From Geojedonia litorea (GTDB lineage: Bacteria > Bacteroidota > Bacteroidia > Flavobacteriales > Flavobacteriaceae): a stretch of DNA of 64,000 nucleotides. The stretch is from positions 1,364,001-1,428,000 of the forward strand of contig NZ_JBHSGP010000014.1 in the NCBI RefSeq assembly GCF_042654525.1, given 5' to 3'. The notes beneath the pieces are model-generated. The model worked only from the letters and a program-made list of their open reading frames with translations. It was not told the origin of the DNA and did not search any database. Position numbers and translations under genes: made by a program. Shown piece by piece: positions 16,293 through 25,240 of the stretch (its first letter is position 1; each line of letters starts with the position of its first letter).

Positions 16293-17696
16293 TTAGTGTT
16301 TTAAATTTTTGGCCACGCGGTCTTCATCTAAAATCGCTTCTGTGGCTGCTTTTACTTTTTCTAAGTTGATTTTCAAATCATCATTAAGGTCAAGCTCATT
16401 ATCGCTCAACATGTTTAAGATGGCTTTATCTTGAGCACGACCTCGTAACATTGCTTCTCGATAACCAATATCTTCATTAAAAGTGACTAATGAATATTTT
16501 GAAGAATACTCATTTGGAAATTGCTTTTCAAAAGCCATCTCCAAGTTACGCTTTTCCCTGAACATGGCATTGTTTACATGACCTTTCATTTCATGGAAAT
16601 TATCAATAGCTAAATCCGCTATAGCATCGGTATCCTTTTTTCGATTTTTTTCATAGACTTTAAAAATGGTTTCCCAATCTTGATGACCTTCATCCAATAC
16701 TTTGTCAAATTCAGTAACATCCTCAAAAGATGCGTTCATTCCTTGCCCATAAAAAGGGACGATGGCATGAGCTGCGTCGCCCATTAATAGCGTATTGCCT
16801 TTGTAATGCCAAGGTGAACATTTTACGGTTCCTAAAGGTGATGTTGGATTTTCAAAAAAGTCGTCTACTAGGTTTGGCATTAGCTCTAAAGCATCTTTAA
16901 AATATTTGCCAAAAAATTCTAAAACGCGTTCTTTGGAAGTTAGGTTGTTAAAGTTATATTCGCCTTCATCAAAACTCAAAAAAAGGGTCACCGTAAAACT
17001 ACCATCCAAATTAGGCAAGGCAATTAACATAAACGAATCTCTTCCCCAAATATGAAGGGCGTTTTTATAGGTTTTATAGCCGCCATTTTCACTTGGTAGT
17101 ATACTCAATTCCTTGTAACCATGCGTTAACCAATCCTGTGAAAAGCTAAATAGGAATTTTTTACTCAAAAAATAACTTTTTCGCATTGCTGAACCTGCAC
17201 CATCCGTGGCGATAATAACATCAGCATCTTCGACAAATTCATTTTTACTATGATAGTCTTGAAATAAGGCTGTTGTTTTTTCAAAATCAACCGATTTACA
17301 TTTTTTATTGAAATGTAAGGTCACATTTTTATGTTTTTCGGCTTCATCCAAAAGCAAAGCATTGAGTTGTCCACGTGAAATGGAATTGATGTACTCATGT
17401 TCTCGACCACTGTAAGGCGCTAATGTAGTATTGCCTTCTAAATCGTGTAGCATACGTCCATTCATAGGAATGCATAATTCTTTGACCTTATCTTCTATCC
17501 CGACTAGCGTCATGGCTTTATTACCTCTGTCAGAAAATGCTAAATTTATGGAGCGTCCTGCGCTGATATCATTTGTTCGTAAATCGGGACGCATTTCGTA
17601 AACCGTTACATTATAACCGCGTTGCCCTAATCGCAAGGCAAGTAAACTGCCACAAAGGCCTGCGCCAATAATGAGTATGTTTTGTTGTTTATGCAT
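16293..17696 (-). CDS. kmo: kynurenine 3-monooxygenase
   Basis: 467 residues. FAD/NADPH hydroxylase making 3-hydroxykynurenine. Rossmann motif IIGAGLCGSLLALRLG at the N-terminus, the ATDGAGSAMR segment and the second FAD motif GDAAHAIVPFYGQGMNASFED are present. The length fits the KMO family; hydrophobic C-terminal membrane anchors known from eukaryotic enzymes are absent. The start codon overlaps the end of kynU by 8 bases, so the two should be translationally coupled. Confidence 0.95.
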   Translation of the reverse strand: MHKQQNILIIGAGLCGSLLALRLGQRGYNVTVYEMRPDLRTNDISAGRSINLAFSDRGNKAMTLVGIEDKVKELCIPMNGRMLHDLEGNTTLAPYSGREHEYINSISRGQLNALLLDEAEKHKNVTLHFNKKCKSVDFEKTTALFQDYHSKNEFVEDADVIIATDGAGSAMRKSYFLSKKFLFSFSQDWLTHGYKELSILPSENGGYKTYKNALHIWGRDSFMLIALPNLDGSFTVTLFLSFDEGEYNFNNLTSKERVLEFFGKYFKDALELMPNLVDDFFENPTSPLGTVKCSPWHYKGNTLLMGDAAHAIVPFYGQGMNASFEDVTEFDKVLDEGHQDWETIFKVYEKNRKKDTDAIADLAIDNFHEMKGHVNNAMFREKRNLEMAFEKQFPNEYSSKYSLVTFNEDIGYREAMLRGRAQDKAILNMLSDNELDLNDDLKINLEKVKAATEAILDEDRVAKNLKH

Positions 17697-18960
17697 TTAA
17701 AACAGTTTTCAATCGTTCGACCATAGTATAAACATCTTCAAATGAATTATATAATGGGACAGGTGCGCAACGAATAACGTCAGGTTCGCGCCAGTCACTT
17801 ATAATGCCAGCTTCAGTCAGTTTACGATGTAAGCTTTTATCAGTATTTTTTACTTGTATAGATAATTGGCAACCACGCTCATTTGGAGTAGAAGGTGTAA
17901 TTATTTTTATGTCTTTATGATTCAATTCATTAATCAGATACTCAAAATAGCCCGTTAATTTTTTCGATTTTTCGGTTAGTTTTTTCATGCCAACTTCGGC
18001 AAAGATATCGAGTGATGCTCTAATTGCAGCCAATGACAAAATTGGCGGATTTGAAAGCTGCCAGCCTTCAGCTCCAGGAATCACGTCAAATTCATGACGC
18101 ATATTAAAACGTGTGTTTTTATTATGGCTCCACCAACCTGTAAATCGGTTGAGGGTTTTGTCATGTGCATGACGTTCATGAACAAAAGCTCCGGCCAAAC
18201 TTCCTGGTCCAGAATTTAGGTATTTATAAGTACACCAAACCGCAAAATCTGCGCCAGAATCGTGCAGGTTGAGTTCTACATTTCCTGCCCCATGGGCGCA
18301 GTCAAACCCTACCATACAACCATGTTTATTGCCAAGTTTAGTAATTCGTTTTAAATCAAAATATTGACCGGTGTAATAATTAACACCACCAATCATAACC
18401 AATGCAATTTCATCACCATGTTTCTCCATAATGGCTTCCAAGTCTTCATAACGCACCAATTCTTCACCTTGTCGTGCTTTCCAAAGAATTAATCCTTCTT
18501 TATCATCAAAACCATGATGCCTAAGCTGTGATTCAACAGCATATTTATCACTTGGAAATGCATCAGCTTCAATTAAAATTTTATAGCGCTTGGTTGTAGG
18601 TTTGTAAAAGGACACCATCATTAAATGTAGATTTGCTGTAAGCGTATTCATCACAACTACTTCAATGGGTTTGGCGCCTACTATTTTAGCCATATTATCA
18701 GTTAAAAACTCATGATAAGGCATCCATGGATGTTTTGCTTCGGTGTGTCCTTCTACGCCTAAATTTGCCCAATCTTCAAGCTCTTGGTTTATATAAGCTT
18801 TGGTTTGTTTGGGCTGAAGTCCAAGTGAATTCCCTGTCATATAAATGAGATCATTTCCATGTTGGTCTTTAGGGATATGAAAACGATTTCTATAAGATGC
18901 TAATTCGTCATTTTGGTCTTGTTCTTTTGCGAATTGAAGACCTAATTTATAGTGAGACAA
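17689..18960 (-). CDS. kynU: kynureninase
   Basis: About 423 residues from TTG 18960 (SHYKLGLQFAKEQDQ). The frame stays open to a TTG at 18987, but that codon lies in a -7 box, so it cannot be the start if the promoter is real. PLP enzyme cleaving 3-hydroxykynurenine to 3-hydroxyanthranilate and alanine. Motifs: MTGNSLGLQPK, VGFDCAHGAGN (PLP Asp/His), WCTYKYLNSGPG (PLP Lys) and FTGWWSHN. First gene of the operon that continues to 10678. Confidence 0.94.
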   Translation of the reverse strand: MSHYKLGLQFAKEQDQNDELASYRNRFHIPKDQHGNDLIYMTGNSLGLQPKQTKAYINQELEDWANLGVEGHTEAKHPWMPYHEFLTDNMAKIVGAKPIEVVVMNTLTANLHLMMVSFYKPTTKRYKILIEADAFPSDKYAVESQLRHHGFDDKEGLILWKARQGEELVRYEDLEAIMEKHGDEIALVMIGGVNYYTGQYFDLKRITKLGNKHGCMVGFDCAHGAGNVELNLHDSGADFAVWCTYKYLNSGPGSLAGAFVHERHAHDKTLNRFTGWWSHNKNTRFNMRHEFDVIPGAEGWQLSNPPILSLAAIRASLDIFAEVGMKKLTEKSKKLTGYFEYLINELNHKDIKIITPSTPNERGCQLSIQVKNTDKSLHRKLTEAGIISDWREPDVIRCAPVPLYNSFEDVYTMVERLKTVLNA

Positions 18961-18984
18961 GGTGAGTGATTTATCGGTTTTCAA

Positions 18985-18992
18985 CAAAAATA
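18985..18992 (-). promoter_or_regulatory. -7 promoter box for the kynurenine operon
   Basis: Minus-strand TATTTTTG upstream of kynU. It is the only clear box found ahead of the eight operon genes and would drive about 8.3 kb. Confidence 0.5.
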
Positions 18993-19074
18993 AGAATTAT
19001 AAACGTAGGAAGGAAGGGCTAAACGAGAGATAATTTTTAGTAGATTTTTGTACCTTTAGATAAAAGACATAACC

Positions 19075-19494
19075 ATGAGTAAAGAAAAAGAATACAGTAA
19101 TGGAGAAGTTACAGTTGTTTGGAAACCCGAAATATGTATTCATTCGGCTATCTGTGCCAAAGGCTTACCAAAGGTATTTCAGCCAAGAGAGCGACCTTGG
19201 ATAAAAATTGATGCCGCTTCAACTCAGGCTATTGTCGAACAAGTAAAAGCATGCCCTTCAGGAGCATTGAGCTATTATATGAATGATACAGAAGATAAAT
19301 CATCCGAGGCTTTAGAAACTAAAGTAGAGGTTTTGAATAACGGTCCGTTATTGGTTTATGGAACGTTAAAGATTACTCATAAGGATGGAAGTAAAGAGGT
19401 CAAAAATAAAACCACTGCTTTTTGTAGGTGTGGCGCTTCCAATAATAAACCCTACTGTGATGGAACGCACGTAAAAAATGACTTCAAGGGATAA
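19075..19494 (+). CDS. iron-sulfur protein: divergent 4Fe-4S domain plus CDGSH domain
   Basis: 139 residues, two domains. Residues about 9-68 are a Fer4_19-type domain (CIHSAICAKGLPKVF, then CPSGAL). Residues about 90-139 end in the CDGSH-type 2Fe-2S motif FCRCGASNNKPYCDGTH (three Cys, one His). Probably a soluble electron carrier or Fe-S/redox sensor. It is divergent from kynU, so a link to the oxygenases is only positional. No signal peptide. Confidence 0.88.
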   Translation: MSKEKEYSNGEVTVVWKPEICIHSAICAKGLPKVFQPRERPWIKIDAASTQAIVEQVKACPSGALSYYMNDTEDKSSEALETKVEVLNNGPLLVYGTLKITHKDGSKEVKNKTTAFCRCGASNNKPYCDGTHVKNDFKG

Positions 19495-19499
19495 AAAAA

Positions 19500-19520
19500 A
19501 GCCCTTTAAAACAAAGGGCT
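19500..19520 (-). terminator. rho-independent terminator
   Basis: Stem AGCCCTTT/AAAGGGCT (19500-19507/19513-19520) with a run of A before it, giving a U-run on the minus-strand RNA. Fits the end of the lipoprotein gene at 19597; it may also end the + strand Fe-S gene. Confidence 0.7.
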
Positions 19521-19596
19521 AGAGAATTTATAGAGACGCTAATTGCGGGAAATTTATACTTTATATACGTTTCCCGAGTTGTCTTTGGATGTTTTG

Positions 19597-20280
19597 TTAC
19601 GGCATCGTATTAGTTTTTACCTTTACATTCGTGAAATAGAGTTTCCAATTCCCTTCTTGTTTTTTATGATCTAATGCTAGAATTAACCCTTCAACATTTT
19701 GATAATTTTCCCATGTAGAAATAAGTGAAGGTTCAGGATTGTTGGCTTTTCTAAACACCCATTCCTTTATTAAGTAGTCGTCGCCAAAATAAAAATCGTA
19801 GGCGTCACCTGGGGTATAACCACCTTCATTAGGATAAGTCATTGTGATTTTATTTAATTCGGTGGCGCTTATCGGTGCATTTGCCTTTGTTGGTTCTGAA
19901 ATCGTTGCACTTTTATCCCAGATTAATTGGTAGGGTGCCAAAAACCAATATTTGTCGTTAATAAATCCGCGGTCTGATTTCATTGCAATACTGTCCATAG
20001 TTTTTCTATTGTAGGATATCGTATCGGTTGAAGTTATTAAAGAAACATCATTGCTTTTAGGTTGCCAAGACCAAGTACGTTCAAAATGACTACTGTCGCG
20101 ATCTACATTGAAGGTAAAATCAATCTGTGTCACATGTTTCCAATGTTCAAATCCATGTGCAATTGCTATTTTTTGAGCGGTTGTAAGCTCTTTTTCGGGT
20201 TCTATAGTTTCTGATTTGTTGGATTCTTTACACGAAAAAATTACAACTAAAAGAAATAGAAGAATGCTGGCTTGTTTCAT
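19597..20280 (-). CDS. uncharacterised lipoprotein
   Basis: 227 residues. Lipoprotein signal with lipobox VVIFSC near residue 17, then an acidic linker and a beta-rich body with many Trp and Tyr (RTWSWQPKSNDV, KYWFLAPYQLIWD, AYDFYFGDDYLIKEWVF). Family not identified. Probably sorted to the outer membrane or periplasm. Monocistronic, with a terminator downstream. Confidence 0.75.
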   Translation of the reverse strand: MKQASILLFLLVVIFSCKESNKSETIEPEKELTTAQKIAIAHGFEHWKHVTQIDFTFNVDRDSSHFERTWSWQPKSNDVSLITSTDTISYNRKTMDSIAMKSDRGFINDKYWFLAPYQLIWDKSATISEPTKANAPISATELNKITMTYPNEGGYTPGDAYDFYFGDDYLIKEWVFRKANNPEPSLISTWENYQNVEGLILALDHKKQEGNWKLYFTNVKVKTNTMP

Positions 20281-20330
20281 ATGTTTTTTTGTTAAAGGTA
20301 TAAAAGGAAATTCATATTATGAATTTGTTC

Positions 20331-20338
20331 TATTTTTG
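20331..20338 (+). promoter_or_regulatory. -7 promoter box for the MFS gene
   Basis: TATTTTTG, 16 bases before the ATG at 20355; decides that start over an upstream ATG at 20319. Confidence 0.5.
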
Positions 20339-20354
20339 GGCCTTTATTTATCAC

Positions 20355-21500
20355 ATGAACGCATTAAAATTAATTGTTAGTCAAGGACGATATTTTGCCC
20401 CAGCTCTGGTGTTTGCAAGTTTGAATATAGTTTTTGGAACATGGGCAACCTACATCCCCGCCATAAAATCACATTTGCAAATTGACGAAGGCGAATTAGG
20501 TGCGGCCATTTTTTTTATGGCTCTTGGTACATTGATTTTGATTTCTTTGGCCCCAAAACTCATCAATGTATTAGGTGTTGGACGAGCTACGGGTATTGGG
20601 ATAGTATGCTTTTTGTTTTCCTTTATTCTTCCTTTTATTGCCGATGATTATATTTGGTTATGTACAGGAATGTTTATTGTTGGAGCATGTGCCGGGTTTA
20701 CTGATGTTGCCATGAATACTTTGGTGAGTGAGATTGAAAAACGTGACAACATTCATATTATGTCTGCTAATCATGGCTTCTTTAGTCTTGGTGGATTTTT
20801 GGGGGCAGGTATTGGTGGTTTTTTTTTAGCTAAAGAAATTTTACCAATTCAGCATTTGCTAGTGGTAATCGCTGTATTATTTGTTGTCAATCTATTGTTT
20901 ATTGGGAAGTATTTTAGAGTTTCATCTGAAAAATTAGAAAGCCATTCCATTAATTTTAAACTCATAGGTCCAATTCTACTTATTGGATTAATTGCCTTTT
21001 TCATCATGGCGACAGAAGGAGCTATTGTGGATTGGAGTGCTCTGTATTTAGAAAAGATTTCAAAGGCAAAACTCTCATGGCTAGGTCTAGGTTATACTAT
21101 TTTTTCAGCTACTATGGCATTAGGGCGCTTTATGGGAGATGCAATTAGTTCGTGTTTTGGATCTAAACGATTGATTTTATTAGGAATATTTGTTGCCTTA
21201 ACTGGCTTTGTTTTTATACTTCTTGTTGAACCTGTAATGGCACTTGTCGGGTTTGGTTTGGTTGGTCTAGGGTTGTCAGTAGTAATACCTGAAATTTTTA
21301 GACTTGCTGGCAAGGCCGAAAATATAGATGCAGCATTGGCAATTTCATTGGTGTCAGGAATAGGCTTTATGGGTTTTTTGGTAGGACCTGTTCTATTAGG
21401 TTTTTTAGCCGAACTATCAAGCCTCAAAATGAGTTTTGTAGCATTATTGGTATTTGTAGCAATGTCCTTTTTTGCCGCACTGACACTGAAAAACAAATAA
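20355..21500 (+). CDS. MFS transporter
   Basis: 381 residues with about 12 hydrophobic segments. Start chosen at ATG 20355 because the -7 box lies between it and the upstream in-frame ATG at 20319. N-half features include FGTWATYIPAIKSHLQIDEGELG and ADVAMNTLV-like TDVAMNTLVSEIE; C-half GDAISSCFGSKRLILLG is the second loop. It resembles the FucP/YbjJ-type group. The cargo cannot be predicted. Convergent with msrA. Confidence 0.85.
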   Translation: MNALKLIVSQGRYFAPALVFASLNIVFGTWATYIPAIKSHLQIDEGELGAAIFFMALGTLILISLAPKLINVLGVGRATGIGIVCFLFSFILPFIADDYIWLCTGMFIVGACAGFTDVAMNTLVSEIEKRDNIHIMSANHGFFSLGGFLGAGIGGFFLAKEILPIQHLLVVIAVLFVVNLLFIGKYFRVSSEKLESHSINFKLIGPILLIGLIAFFIMATEGAIVDWSALYLEKISKAKLSWLGLGYTIFSATMALGRFMGDAISSCFGSKRLILLGIFVALTGFVFILLVEPVMALVGFGLVGLGLSVVIPEIFRLAGKAENIDAALAISLVSGIGFMGFLVGPVLLGFLAELSSLKMSFVALLVFVAMSFFAALTLKNK

Positions 21501-21519
21501 TATGTTATAATAAAATTGT

Positions 21520-22176
21520 CTAATATCCTTTTTTCAAAACTTCTGGCATTTTTTCCTTGAAGCGGTTTAGCCTCGGGATAGAAACCCCTTGTATATATCT
21601 GTTTTCTGGATGTAAACGTTCGTAATTTTGATGATATGCTTCTGCCACCCAAAACTTTTCAAAAGGATAAACTTCGGCAGCGATTTTGGCATTCAATTGT
21701 TTGGCTAAAGCTTCTTTCTTTTCTAAAATAATTTGTTTCTGTGTTTCGTTTTGGTAAAAAATAATAGAACGGTATTGTGAGCCTCTATCAGGACCTTGAC
21801 CATTAACTTGTGTAGGATTTTGAGATGCAAAATAAACATCTACCAAAGTCGCAAAACTTACTATATTCGGATCGTAAATAACCTCTACAGCTTCTGCATG
21901 ACCTGTTCTACCTGTATTACTGGATTCATAGGTTGGGTTTTTGGTATGACCACCCGAATACCCATTAATAACCTCATCAACGCCTTTAACGCTTTCGTAA
22001 ATAGCTTCTACGCACCAAAAGCAACCACTAGCAAAATAGGCTCTGGCTTTGCCATTTTGTATAGAAACTTCAACAGGTTTAGTATCATTAATTGAATTTT
22101 GACTTTTATTGCTTTGGGCAGAATTTTGACAACTTAAAAAAAGTGAAATAATAATTAGAACAATTGGGTTTTTCAT
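21520..22176 (-). CDS. msrA: peptide-methionine (S)-S-oxide reductase, lipoprotein form
   Basis: 218 residues. Reduces methionine-S-sulfoxide in proteins. The N-terminus is a lipoprotein signal (IIISLFLSC), so it acts outside the cytoplasm. The catalytic core starts with ASGCFWCVEA (nucleophile is the first Cys); NGYSGGHTKNPTYE, GHAEAVEV and HQNYERLHPENRY are conserved. No MsrB domain is fused. A fRMsr-like gene occurs elsewhere in the window (49845). Confidence 0.95.
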   Translation of the reverse strand: MKNPIVLIIISLFLSCQNSAQSNKSQNSINDTKPVEVSIQNGKARAYFASGCFWCVEAIYESVKGVDEVINGYSGGHTKNPTYESSNTGRTGHAEAVEVIYDPNIVSFATLVDVYFASQNPTQVNGQGPDRGSQYRSIIFYQNETQKQIILEKKEALAKQLNAKIAAEVYPFEKFWVAEAYHQNYERLHPENRYIQGVSIPRLNRFKEKMPEVLKKGY

Positions 22177-22255
22177 TTTAAAAGAATTTTTACTGTAGTC
22201 GAATAAAGTTATAAAACCTTAAACAAAGATGATTAAAAATAGGCTCAATAAAAAA

Positions 22256-22275
22256 AGCCTTCAATTTTGAAGGCT
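22256..22275. terminator. bidirectional rho-independent terminator
   Basis: AGCCTTCAA at 22256-22264 pairs with TTGAAGGCT at 22267-22275, flanked by A and T runs. Ends the - strand gene at 22300. Confidence 0.75.
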
Positions 22276-22299
22276 TTTTAATATTTGAATCGTAATGCT

Positions 22300-23082
22300 T
22301 TAATTAAGCTTCGCGAATAATTTTTGCATTTTCTCTTTTTGTTCTTCAGCTAAAGCGGCATCTACTAAAATACGACCACTATGCTCGTCGGTAATTACCT
22401 TTTTGCGTGAAGCAATTTCAACTTGAACTTGAGGTGGAATTGTGAAGAATGAACCTCCTGAAGCTCCTCTTTCAATAGGAACAACAGCTAAACCATTTTT
22501 TACATTATTTCTAATTCTGTGGTAGGCTTCAACTAATCGTTTGTCAATTTGTTCTTGATATTCTTCAGATTTTTTGATTAAAGCAAGTTCTTCTTTTTCA
22601 GTTTCGGCCAAAATAGCATCTAATTCACTACGTTTATGCTTTAGATGTGTTTGGCGATCCTTTAAACGATCTTTAGTTTCAGAAATAATTTCTTTTTTCT
22701 GTTCTATTTGTACTTTAAACTCTTTGATGTGTTTTTCTGCAAGCTGAATTTCCAACTCCTGAAACTCTATTTCTTTAGTTAAAGAGTTGTACTCTCTGTT
22801 ATTTCTAACATTTTTTTGTTGCTCACTGTATTTTTTGATAAGTGCTTTTGCCTCTTCAATAAGGTTCTTTTTCGCAGAAATTTCACCATCAATTAATTCT
22901 AAATTTGCATTTAGTTTCTCCAATCTTGTGTTTAAACCTTCTACTTCATCTTCCAGGTCTTGCACCTCTAACGGAAGTTCCCCTCTAACGTTTCTAATTT
23001 CGTCAACTCTCGAATCGATTAACTGTAAATCGTATAACGCTCGTAATCGATCTTCAACTGAAACTTCAACTTTTTTTGCCAT
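22300..23082 (-). CDS. coiled-coil protein of the C4 zinc-ribbon family, cysteines lost
   Basis: 260 residues. Residues about 15-190 are a long coiled coil rich in Glu, Lys and Leu. The C-terminus aligns in layout with the zinc-ribbon domain of this family, but the usual CxxC pairs are gone: GASGG (206-210) and DEHSGR (232-237) stand where Cys pairs are expected, around an intact FFTIPPQVQVEI. It therefore should not bind zinc. It begins two bases after the Nif3-like gene ends, so they form an operon. Function unknown. Confidence 0.82.
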   Translation of the reverse strand: MAKKVEVSVEDRLRALYDLQLIDSRVDEIRNVRGELPLEVQDLEDEVEGLNTRLEKLNANLELIDGEISAKKNLIEEAKALIKKYSEQQKNVRNNREYNSLTKEIEFQELEIQLAEKHIKEFKVQIEQKKEIISETKDRLKDRQTHLKHKRSELDAILAETEKEELALIKKSEEYQEQIDKRLVEAYHRIRNNVKNGLAVVPIERGASGGSFFTIPPQVQVEIASRKKVITDEHSGRILVDAALAEEQKEKMQKLFAKLN

Positions 23083-23084
23083 AA

Positions 23085-24179
23085 TTATAAATACTTTACC
23101 GGATTTGTATTTGTCGTTGATAAAACGACTGCAAAATTAGTAATTTTTTTTGATAGATAGCGAGCTAAAAAGTTTTTTGTGTATTGTTCACTTTCATAAT
23201 GCCCAATATCGGCCAAGATAATTTGATTCTCGGCACTAAAAAAGTCGTGATATTTTAAGTCTGAAGTTATAAAAACATCAGCATTTACTGACTTTGCGGC
23301 CGAAATTGCAAAACTCCCAGAGCCGCCTAAAACAGCAATTTTTTGAATTGATTTTTTTGTTATTTTGGAGTGCTTAATTACCGAAACTTTCATTTTTGAC
23401 TTTATAAATTCAAAAAACTCCAAGGTGTTGGTCTTTTTTTCGAGTTCACCAACCATTCCCATTCCAATAGTTTGGTTGTAATTGTCTAAAGTAGTAACCT
23501 CAAAAGCCACTTCTTCATACGGATGATTTGAGAATAACGCTTGTAAAATTTGAGACTCTAAATGTTTTTGAAATGTTACACCAATTTGGGTTTCATTTTC
23601 ATGTTGAATTTCGCCCTTTACACCTATGGTTGGGTTGGAGTGTTCATTACCACGATAAGTACCCACACCATCGGTATTAAAACTACATTGATCATAATTT
23701 CCTATAGTTCCTGCTCCGGCATTAAATAGGGCCTTTCTTAATTTATCTGCTCCATATTGTGGAACATAAGTAGTTAACTTTTTAATTGTTCCTTTTTTAG
23801 GTAGTAAAATCCTCGTGTTTTTGAGCTCTAATGTGTCACAAATAATTTTATTTACACCTTGCAAAGCATTGTCTAATGCTGTATGGATAGCATAAATATT
23901 AATGTCATGTTTAATGGCTTTTATGACTGTGCGTTCAACATAAGAGGAGCCATTTAATTTTTTCAGTCCTTTAAAAATAATAGGATGAAAACTGATAATT
24001 AAGTTGCAGTTTTTTTTAATGGCTTCATCAACAACAGCTTCAATAGTATCTAAGGTTACCAAAATTCCGTTAACCTTGTTATTTTTATTGCCAACCAAAA
24101 GCCCAACATTGTCAAAATCTTCGGCGTAACTTAAAGGCGCCAATTCCTCGAGGTAAGTTATCACATCTTGAACAATCAT
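23085..24179 (-). CDS. Nif3-like dinuclear metal centre protein
   Basis: 364 residues from ATG 24179 (MIVQDVITYLEELAPLSYAE); a longer frame to 24269 would run through the promoter and into the divergent lpxK gene. Typical motifs: DNVGLLVGN, ISFHPIIFKG, IHTALDNA, and C-terminal FITSDLKYHDFF and IGHYESEQ supplying metal ligands. The middle insert (about residues 130-240) is of the YqfO/CutA-like type. Family function is not settled (GTP cyclohydrolase I type 2 homologue by name). Co-transcribed with the coiled-coil gene. Confidence 0.9.
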   Translation of the reverse strand: MIVQDVITYLEELAPLSYAEDFDNVGLLVGNKNNKVNGILVTLDTIEAVVDEAIKKNCNLIISFHPIIFKGLKKLNGSSYVERTVIKAIKHDINIYAIHTALDNALQGVNKIICDTLELKNTRILLPKKGTIKKLTTYVPQYGADKLRKALFNAGAGTIGNYDQCSFNTDGVGTYRGNEHSNPTIGVKGEIQHENETQIGVTFQKHLESQILQALFSNHPYEEVAFEVTTLDNYNQTIGMGMVGELEKKTNTLEFFEFIKSKMKVSVIKHSKITKKSIQKIAVLGGSGSFAISAAKSVNADVFITSDLKYHDFFSAENQIILADIGHYESEQYTKNFLARYLSKKITNFAVVLSTTNTNPVKYL

Positions 24180-24201
24180 ATTCTTTGTTTTTGGTTTGAA
24201 A

Positions 24202-24209
24202 CAAATATA
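24202..24209 (-). promoter_or_regulatory. -7 promoter box for the Nif3-like gene
   Basis: Minus-strand TATATTTG, 22 bases before the chosen ATG. Confidence 0.5.
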
Positions 24210-24229
24210 AATATTATATTTTCGTTGTT

Positions 24230-25240
24230 GTGAAGTTACTCCGAAAAATACTAATCCCATTTGTTCCACTGTATTATAGTGCTACTTGGGTGCGAAATAT
24301 GTTATACGATTTAGGAATTAAGTCTTCCAAATCGTATGCAATTCCTGTGATTTGTGTTGGTAATTTAAGTGTTGGTGGTACTGGGAAAACGCCAATGATT
24401 GAATATTTGATACGATTATTGCACAATGATTATAAGTTAGCAACCTTAAGTCGCGGGTATAAACGAAAAAGTAAAGGATTTGTCTTGGCAAGCACATCCA
24501 CAAAAGCTTCAGAAATTGGTGATGAACCTTACCAGTTTTTTAGAAAGTTTAAAAACATACAAGTAAGTGTTGACACCGACCGCTGTCATGGAATTGAAAA
24601 ATTATTGGAACAACAGTCATCTCCAAATATAATTCTATTGGATGATGCCTTTCAGCATAGAAAAGTTAATGCAGGGCTTAATATTTTACTTACGCCATTT
24701 GACGATTTATTTGTAAATGATATGGTTTTACCTACGGGGAATTTACGAGAGCCTAAGTCGGGTGCTGAAAGGGCTGATATAATTGTAGTGACTAAATGTC
24801 CAACAGATATTACTTCATCTCAAAAGCAGGAAATAAAAGGCTCACTGAAATTATTAAAACATCAAAACGTGTTTTTTAGCTCGGTAATTTATTCGTCTCT
24901 ATTGGTGAATAATGTAGATGAATATTTATTGACTGATTTGAAAGGAAAACATTTTACTTTGGTTACAGGTATTGCTAACCCCAAACCTCTAACAATGTTC
25001 TTAAAGTCTAAACAATTGGATTTTGAGCATCTTCAGTTTAACGACCATCATGAGTTTTCTGAAAAAGATATTCAACTTCTAAAAACAAAAAAACTCGTCG
25101 TAACGACTGAAAAGGATTTTGTAAGATTGGAGTCCAATTTTGAACAAGCAAATAACTTGTATTATTTACCGATTGAAGTTGAGATAGATTATGCTAAAGA
25201 ATTTAACAAGTGTATCACTGACTTTATATCTGGTTTTTGA
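24230..25240 (+). CDS. lpxK: tetraacyldisaccharide 4'-kinase
   Basis: 336 residues from GTG. Phosphorylates the 4' position of the lipid A disaccharide at the inner membrane face. N-terminal amphipathic/membrane segment KLLRKILIPFVPLYYSATWV, then the P-loop VGNLSVGGTGKTPM. LSRGYKRKSKGF, ILLDDAFQHRKV and VVTTEKDFVRL are family motifs. A weaker -7-like box (24217-24224, TATTTTCG) ends 6 positions before the GTG. Its end overlaps the convergent kinase gene by 17 bases. Confidence 0.95.
   Translation: MKLLRKILIPFVPLYYSATWVRNMLYDLGIKSSKSYAIPVICVGNLSVGGTGKTPMIEYLIRLLHNDYKLATLSRGYKRKSKGFVLASTSTKASEIGDEPYQFFRKFKNIQVSVDTDRCHGIEKLLEQQSSPNIILLDDAFQHRKVNAGLNILLTPFDDLFVNDMVLPTGNLREPKSGAERADIIVVTKCPTDITSSQKQEIKGSLKLLKHQNVFFSSVIYSSLLVNNVDEYLLTDLKGKHFTLVTGIANPKPLTMFLKSKQLDFEHLQFNDHHEFSEKDIQLLKTKKLVVTTEKDFVRLESNFEQANNLYYLPIEVEIDYAKEFNKCITDFISGF

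Noticed and set aside
21092..21652. 186-codon minus-strand frame overlapping the MFS and msrA genes
   Set aside because: Low-complexity Pro/Lys/Thr-rich shadow of the MFS gene with no start context or family features.
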